30,789 nt of DNA, taken from positions 1 through 30,789 of the IMG/VR virus record IMGVR_UViG_3300008262_003708. One strand, given 5' to 3'. Source of the stretch: a virus. The translations under genes and the position numbers were made by a program. The notes beneath the pieces are model-generated. The model was not told where the DNA came from, made no database searches, and saw only the letters and a program-made list of their open reading frames with translations. This document shows, in pieces, positions 27,574-30,789 of this stretch (positions within the stretch are counted from its first letter, which is position 1; every line of letters starts with the position of its first letter).

Positions 27574-27924
27574 TTAAACTGTATTTATCCCGCTTGTGTG
27601 ATTTCGTATATCCAAATGTTTTATGGGAACCCCATTGATATCGTCAATTAATAGTCCAACTGGATCATTGCCTTTGAGGAAAACGCTATCTCGTTCTGTG
27701 TCAAAATTCCAGGTCCAATAGGTGGCACGGCCATCTAGATCTCGCGGTAATATTCCGTCATGGCGCTGTGGGTCTGCGATAAAAACAAAATTGCTGCGCA
27801 GTCCAATGGCCTGTTGAAGGGCATTGAAATTGGCCTGTTGTCCCAATTTTATTTTGTCAGTTTCATATCTACTAGCGTGAGTTCTAGTAATATCAACGAG
27901 TGTGATAACTTGATAGCGTGCCAT
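27574..27924 (-). CDS. Unknown phage protein
   Basis: A 116-residue protein (MARYQVITLVDITRTHASRY...), alpha/beta with conserved-looking IGLRSNFVFIADPQ and TYWTWNFDTE parts. No family recognised; such short proteins with a VITLVDITRT start occur in T4-like marine phages as I recall. There is no Shine-Dalgarno site; a TGTAAATA promoter ends 11 bases before the ATG, so the mRNA is nearly leaderless. Confidence 0.72.
   Translation of the reverse strand: MARYQVITLVDITRTHASRYETDKIKLGQQANFNALQQAIGLRSNFVFIADPQRHDGILPRDLDGRATYWTWNFDTERDSVFLKGNDPVGLLIDDINGVPIKHLDIRNHTSGINTV
27582..27589 (-). promoter_or_regulatory. T4-type late promoter (GATAAATA)
   Basis: GATAAATA followed by C lies inside the end of the 116-residue gene and about 90 bases before the coiled-coil protein; the leader has a GCTCG/CGAGC hairpin with a GAG loop. 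Confidence 0.5.
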
Positions 27925-27934
27925 AATGTGCTAC

Positions 27935-27942
27935 TATTTACA
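27935..27942 (-). promoter_or_regulatory. Late-type promoter (TGTAAATA), nearly leaderless mRNA
   Basis: TGTAAATA lies 10 bases before the ATG of the 116-residue gene, so the transcript would have only a few leader bases. Confidence 0.4.
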
Positions 27943-27962
27943 CTCTTGATTGACCAGCCAAC

Positions 27963-27984
27963 AAAAAAGCACCCGAAGGTGCTT
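27963..27984 (-). terminator. Intrinsic terminator with UUCG loop
   Basis: AAGCACC and GGTGCTT form a 7-bp stem capped by TTCG, followed by a T-run on the minus strand. It ends the transcript of the 119-residue gene, 30 bases after its stop. The stable UUCG loop and T-run make this the clearest terminator in the window. Confidence 0.9.
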
Positions 27985-28013
27985 TAGTGCTTCCCATCCC
28001 TGAGAAAAAACTA

Positions 28014-28373
28014 TTATAGTGCGTACAATGTTGTAGGCTCTGTAACTGTTAGTGTACCAGTTGCTGTGAATGTCCAAACACCTGTACCTGTTAAAGAACC
28101 AGCACCGATGATACGACCAGCACGGATAGCCAACGTGTTGACGTCTAGTGCGTGTCTGTCGCCGTAAGCGATGATAGCTAGACCGTCGCTCTTAACTTGA
28201 AAAACTGAACTAGTTGTACCGATTTCGTCAGTTACTGGTGCTGCTGAAGATGCTGTTAAAGCAACTGCGCCGCCGCCACCGCTCAATACATATTTGAATA
28301 CTGTCTGTTGGAATGTACGTTGTACTGTACCTAATGCTACTGCTGTAGGGTTAACTCTTGTTACTGCTGCCAT
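28014..28373 (-). CDS. Probable abundant virion protein
   Basis: A 119-residue protein, Thr/Ala/Gly-rich and beta-patterned (ALTASSAAPVTDEIGTTSSVF, GVWTFTATGTLTVTEPTTLYAL). No signal or membrane segment. It is a single-gene unit: perfect late promoter, two-hairpin leader, AAGGAG ribosome site and UUCG terminator. That arrangement suits a highly made particle protein such as a head decoration or tail component. No family is recognised. Confidence 0.75.
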   Translation of the reverse strand: MAAVTRVNPTAVALGTVQRTFQQTVFKYVLSGGGGAVALTASSAAPVTDEIGTTSSVFQVKSDGLAIIAYGDRHALDVNTLAIRAGRIIGAGSLTGTGVWTFTATGTLTVTEPTTLYAL

Positions 28374-28382
28374 GATGTTTTC

Positions 28383-28440
28383 TCCTTATCAATGATCCCG
28401 CTCCGGGACCGGCAATATTAAGAATCTTCCTGATTCTTAT
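28383..28440 (-). promoter_or_regulatory. Two-hairpin 5' leader of the 119-residue gene
   Basis: The leader has an 8-bp stem TAAGAATC/GATTCTTA with a five-base loop (about 28419-28439) and a shorter TCCCG/CGGGA stem with GAG loop (about 28395-28407), then AAGGAG. 5' hairpins of this kind stabilise phage late mRNAs. Confidence 0.5.
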
Positions 28441-28444
28441 ACAG

Positions 28445-28452
28445 TATTTATA
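28445..28452 (-). promoter_or_regulatory. Perfect T4-type late promoter (TATAAATA)
   Basis: TATAAATA, 8 of 8, followed by C, 72 bases before the 119-residue structural-type gene and inside the gap after the ligase-like gene. With 17400-17407 it defines the late motif of this phage. Confidence 0.8.
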
Positions 28453-28486
28453 TTGGATTGGAAAAATCACGCCAATACGGCTGATT

Positions 28487-29587
28487 TTAGTCGGCTCTGA
28501 AAGGAGTCCAGCGGTCTCTAGGAACCAGTTTTGATCCGCCTGCAACATAGCCTTCACCGCCTGGCTTGCCGCCTGTGGTAGCTGTGATATCGCCCTCTGC
28601 TTGATCAAGTTCACGGATCACTTCATCTTTGGCAGCCATGATCTCACGCACCAGTTCAAACAGTTTGTCCATAACGCCAGGATGCTGTTCACTATGAGCT
28701 TGTATCTTGGCAGCTTTTGCAGGAGCCTTTTGCACAAAGGCCATAAAGGCGTCAGTGTTGATATCATCTAGCTGTTTGTCTTTTGATTTGGTATTTACAA
28801 AGGTATAAATTTCCGTTTGCAAATAGCCCATACCTGCAACAGGTGCTAGTAAATTATTAATTGCTGATTGATTTTTAGCTAGAGCTTCAATTTTTGCAAG
28901 ATTTTCAGCACCTACGGCAGGACGATGACTAACTGAAGTCAAGCCAAATACTTTGAGTTCTGGATTGCCACCAAACTGCTCAGGATCCGTAAAGTCCTCA
29001 CCGCTCTTGTCTCCAAAGTAGCTGAATACTTTGTGTGCGGCTACTGCTATTTTGGCTTTAGCCAACTGACGTCCAACTTCACTGTTGCCTGTAACAGAGT
29101 AGGTTGTTTGGTTAGGAGTGAACGAAATTCTACCATCACCACCTTTATAAGGTTTGCCTGGATGGAATAGAATATCTCCATATACATAACCACGGAACTC
29201 TGCAGGAGTTGCTTTTTCAAATACGGGCCACAGTGCTGCCATATCACCAGCAAACTTGGCACGCCATTCTTCGCCCTTACCTCGGCTTAGAATAAATTGT
29301 TTGAGTTCCTCTGGACTAGAGCTTTTGCCTTCTTCACGTCCCCAGTTGTTCTTGCCCACCATGCGGAATGTGCCATCTTCTTCACGTCCCCAATAGACTG
29401 TGGGATTGCCGTCCCACTTGATAGTGATACTGGTATCGGGGCTGGCTAGATCTTTTAGTATCTTGATAGCCTTCACAGCACCGTTGGCTTCTGTGAATAC
29501 AAGATCTTCTAGGTGGTTAAACTCTCTGCCAACTTTCTTGGGAGCAGGTGCTGCTTCAGCTTCAGTAAGGAATTCAAATGCTCTCAT
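28487..29587 (-). CDS. KxDG ligase/nucleotidyltransferase-like protein with capsid-targeting-like leader
   Basis: A 366-residue protein starting at ATG 29587, which overlaps the preceding stop as ATGA; a longer reading from 29617 is unlikely. Residues 1-10 (MRAFEFLTEA) closely resemble the capsid-targeting leader of T4 internal proteins (MKTYQEFIAEA), with the LTE-A cleavage site pattern. Residues 51-70 include ITIKWDGNPTVYWGR, the KxDG motif I of ATP-dependent ligases and capping enzymes, and GYVYGDILFHPG is a plausible later motif. Similar proteins (DUF6267-like, with KYDGSPS) occur in T4-like cyanophages. It is coupled to a nucleotidyltransferase gene. Activity is inferred from motifs. Confidence 0.8.
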   Translation of the reverse strand: MRAFEFLTEAEAAPAPKKVGREFNHLEDLVFTEANGAVKAIKILKDLASPDTSITIKWDGNPTVYWGREEDGTFRMVGKNNWGREEGKSSSPEELKQFILSRGKGEEWRAKFAGDMAALWPVFEKATPAEFRGYVYGDILFHPGKPYKGGDGRISFTPNQTTYSVTGNSEVGRQLAKAKIAVAAHKVFSYFGDKSGEDFTDPEQFGGNPELKVFGLTSVSHRPAVGAENLAKIEALAKNQSAINNLLAPVAGMGYLQTEIYTFVNTKSKDKQLDDINTDAFMAFVQKAPAKAAKIQAHSEQHPGVMDKLFELVREIMAAKDEVIRELDQAEGDITATTGGKPGGEGYVAGGSKLVPRDRWTPFRAD

Positions 29588-30399
29588 TTTGTTAGGTCTA
29601 TCATTCTGCGCATCCAACCTATTGTTCCAGGTTGATAGCTTTCAAAGGCTTCTTTCTTGGGGAGTTCGACGCCTTGCTTACCTAATGTTTCTCTTGCACC
29701 TGCAACTAGTTCTTCGTAGTTAGGCAGTTTTTTAATATAATTTAGAATTGCATCAACTGACTTTATGTCTTTGACTGCGGCTGTTTGGCCCAGCAGTTGC
29801 TTGGCAATGTTATTCCAATCGTTGCCGTCGGGCAGTAGTTCATCTGTGGTAGCATTCAATAAGCCATGCTTGGGACTGTACTTCATACCGCGAGCACGAG
29901 CAATTGAACTCAATACAATATGGCGATGCTCACCGCGATACTCGCCTTGTCCGCCAATCATGCTACCCTGTTGGAATTTGGGATTAGCCGAAAACATAAA
30001 GTCTGCCTGTACAAATCCATTAACCGGATCACCTTTAATGGGGGTTTTCCAATGTACATTGTCGCCGCTTAGTTTGACATTTTCTTTGCCAAATTGGCTA
30101 ATCAACTTTTCTGCAAATGATTTCTTATCTACTTCGTTGGCATCTACAGAAAGATCTAGATCGCCGGAACTGTTTCGTTCAAATGTGCCGTCCGGATCTT
30201 CTTTGCGTCCAGTAGTGCCTAGCCATTTAACAGGTTTTTTATCATCTAGATCTTTTTCTTTAGTAAAGTCTAGGCCTGTGATCTTTTCAATGTAAAGAAT
30301 GGTTTCTTCTACATCACCCGTAGCAATACGCTGTGTTAACGGCTGCTTGTCGGGGCCTTTGAATACATTGCCCCCTTCGAATAGATTACTCGTTGTCAT
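29584..30399 (-). CDS. Pol-beta-type nucleotidyltransferase
   Basis: A 271-residue protein. The nucleotidyltransferase core is visible: NSSGDLDLSVDANEVDKKSF with the two metal-binding Asp (D-L-D), and FVQADFMF with the third Asp. After it comes the segment QYRG-like EYRGEHRHIVLSSIARARG and a helical end (MRRMIDLTK). Its true substrate (nucleic acid, tRNA or antibiotic-like small molecule) is not evident. It overlaps the small gene upstream by 14 bases and the ligase-like gene by four, so the three form one unit. Confidence 0.82.
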   Translation of the reverse strand: MTTSNLFEGGNVFKGPDKQPLTQRIATGDVEETILYIEKITGLDFTKEKDLDDKKPVKWLGTTGRKEDPDGTFERNSSGDLDLSVDANEVDKKSFAEKLISQFGKENVKLSGDNVHWKTPIKGDPVNGFVQADFMFSANPKFQQGSMIGGQGEYRGEHRHIVLSSIARARGMKYSPKHGLLNATTDELLPDGNDWNNIAKQLLGQTAAVKDIKSVDAILNYIKKLPNYEELVAGARETLGKQGVELPKKEAFESYQPGTIGWMRRMIDLTK

Positions 30400-30673
30400 T
30401 GGATTCTTCTAGTTTTCTTTTGGCTTTGCGTGATTCTGCCAGTCTTCGTACACCGCGGGTAAACTTGCTGGGATCTTGTCCTTTGATAGCATTAATAAGT
30501 CTGCGCTCAAGTTCATCCGCTGATTCAGCATCATAGTGCTTGTGTATGCTTTCGAGCAGATTAATAGCAGAATTAATGATATTGGTGGCGCGACTTTCGA
30601 TTAACGAATCCGTATTGCGTACTTCGGCAATTTCATTAAGTTCCTGCAGAATTGATCTGGTACGAAGTTTCAT
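30386..30673 (-). CDS. Small basic helical phage protein
   Basis: A 95-residue helical protein (MKLRTRSILQELNEIAEVRN..., ADELERRLINAIKGQDP, then a basic RGVRRLAESRKAKRKLEES end). No family recognised. It has AGGAAA before ATG 30673, and overlaps the nucleotidyltransferase gene by 14 bases. The LQELNE-IAE part could be a cleavage site of the T4 gp21 type, which is only a suggestion. Confidence 0.75.
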   Translation of the reverse strand: MKLRTRSILQELNEIAEVRNTDSLIESRATNIINSAINLLESIHKHYDAESADELERRLINAIKGQDPSKFTRGVRRLAESRKAKRKLEESNDNE

Positions 30674-30789
30674 AAATTATTTCCTATTGTGTATTTAACT
30701 CATTTTAAACAATAATAACATTGTACTGAAAAATGTGCAATCGCACAAGAGCAGACTAAATACTCAGTAGAAACACTGAGTCTACACAC
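30674..30789 (-). promoter_or_regulatory. 116-base upstream gap with terminator, hairpin and weak late promoter
   Basis: At the window edge there is a 7-bp hairpin ACTCAGT/ACTGAGT (30762-30781), then a TGTGC/GCACA stem with a T-run of five (30729-30747) that looks like a terminator for the gene beyond the window, then TTAAATA (about 30691-30698) as a weak late promoter 20 bases before the 95-residue gene. No gene is seen in this gap. Confidence 0.5.
30729..30747 (-). terminator. Probable intrinsic terminator
   Basis: TGTGC/GCACA stem with a GATT loop followed by TTTTT on the minus strand. It would end transcription of whatever lies beyond the right edge. The five-base stem is short, so confidence is moderate. 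Confidence 0.55.

Noticed and set aside
29765-30295. Plus-strand 176-codon open frame
   Set aside because: It lies opposite the nucleotidyltransferase gene, which has clear motifs; no ribosome site, and all other genes are on the minus strand.
1-30789. tRNA genes, CRISPR arrays, insertion sequences
   Set aside because: I looked for TTC-containing T-loops with paired arms, regularly spaced repeats and transposase genes with terminal repeats, and saw none by eye. A tRNAscan and repeat search would settle it.

Overview
The window looks like part of a large T4-like (myovirus-type) bacteriophage genome, probably from an uncultured marine or aquatic phage. The evidence is tightly packed genes all on the minus strand, many stop/start overlaps of 1-17 bases, T4-type late promoters (TATAAATA family), a tail fibre, a PAAR-like spike tip, an endolysin next to a holin-like protein, phage-type NrdA/NrdB/glutaredoxin, and many host-derived auxiliary metabolic genes. 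The host should be a Gram-negative (diderm) heterotroph, because several proteins carry Sec or lipoprotein signals and belong to outer-membrane curli secretion. Early promoters match the sigma70 consensus. No photosynthesis gene other than the bilin pair is present. The host genus cannot be read from the sequence.

Layout in the direction of transcription (high to low coordinates). 30.7-28.5 kb: a small protein, a pol-beta-like nucleotidyltransferase and a ligase-like KxDG protein. 28.4-26.7 kb: small structural or membrane proteins with clear late promoters and terminators. 26.7-24.7 kb: an operon of three acidic or low-complexity proteins, two of which share an M(R/K)FF start with other proteins here. 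24.6-21.9 kb: a RecB/Cas4-like nuclease, a beta-helix tail fibre and an unknown protein. 21.9-17.7 kb: a nucleotide-reduction operon (nrdA broken by a deletion plus frameshift, class II aldolase, nrdB, glutaredoxin). 17.7-16.1 kb: Sm-like protein, unknown protein, PAAR-like tip, Hc1-type histone. 16.1-14.1 kb: micro-ORF, IscU, IscA, unknown protein, endolysin. 14.1-11.0 kb: holin-like protein, structural protein, four-TM coiled-coil protein, two unknowns and bS21. 10.9-9.8 kb: DEDDh exonuclease and YfbR-like nucleotidase. 9.7-5.7 kb: DnaK, Hsp20, ClpS, heme oxygenase and a ferredoxin-dependent bilin reductase. 5.7-3.8 kb: a large protein with a nuclease-like motif. 3.7-1 kb: a curli-type module (CsgF, SH3-extended CsgG, curlin-repeat protein, FecR-domain protein and the start of another secreted protein).

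How the genes fit together: nucleotide salvage and reduction feed phage DNA synthesis. IscU/IscA, glutaredoxin, heme oxygenase and di-iron NrdB form an iron theme. DnaK, Hsp20, ClpS and bS21 act on host proteostasis and translation. The curli module would place a pore and amyloid-like protein at the host envelope. The strongest new observation is a pair of near-identical 5' leaders before dnaK and hsp20. Each has a 5' hairpin followed by a ROSE-type RNA-thermometer hairpin whose UUGCU motif pairs with the Shine-Dalgarno sequence.
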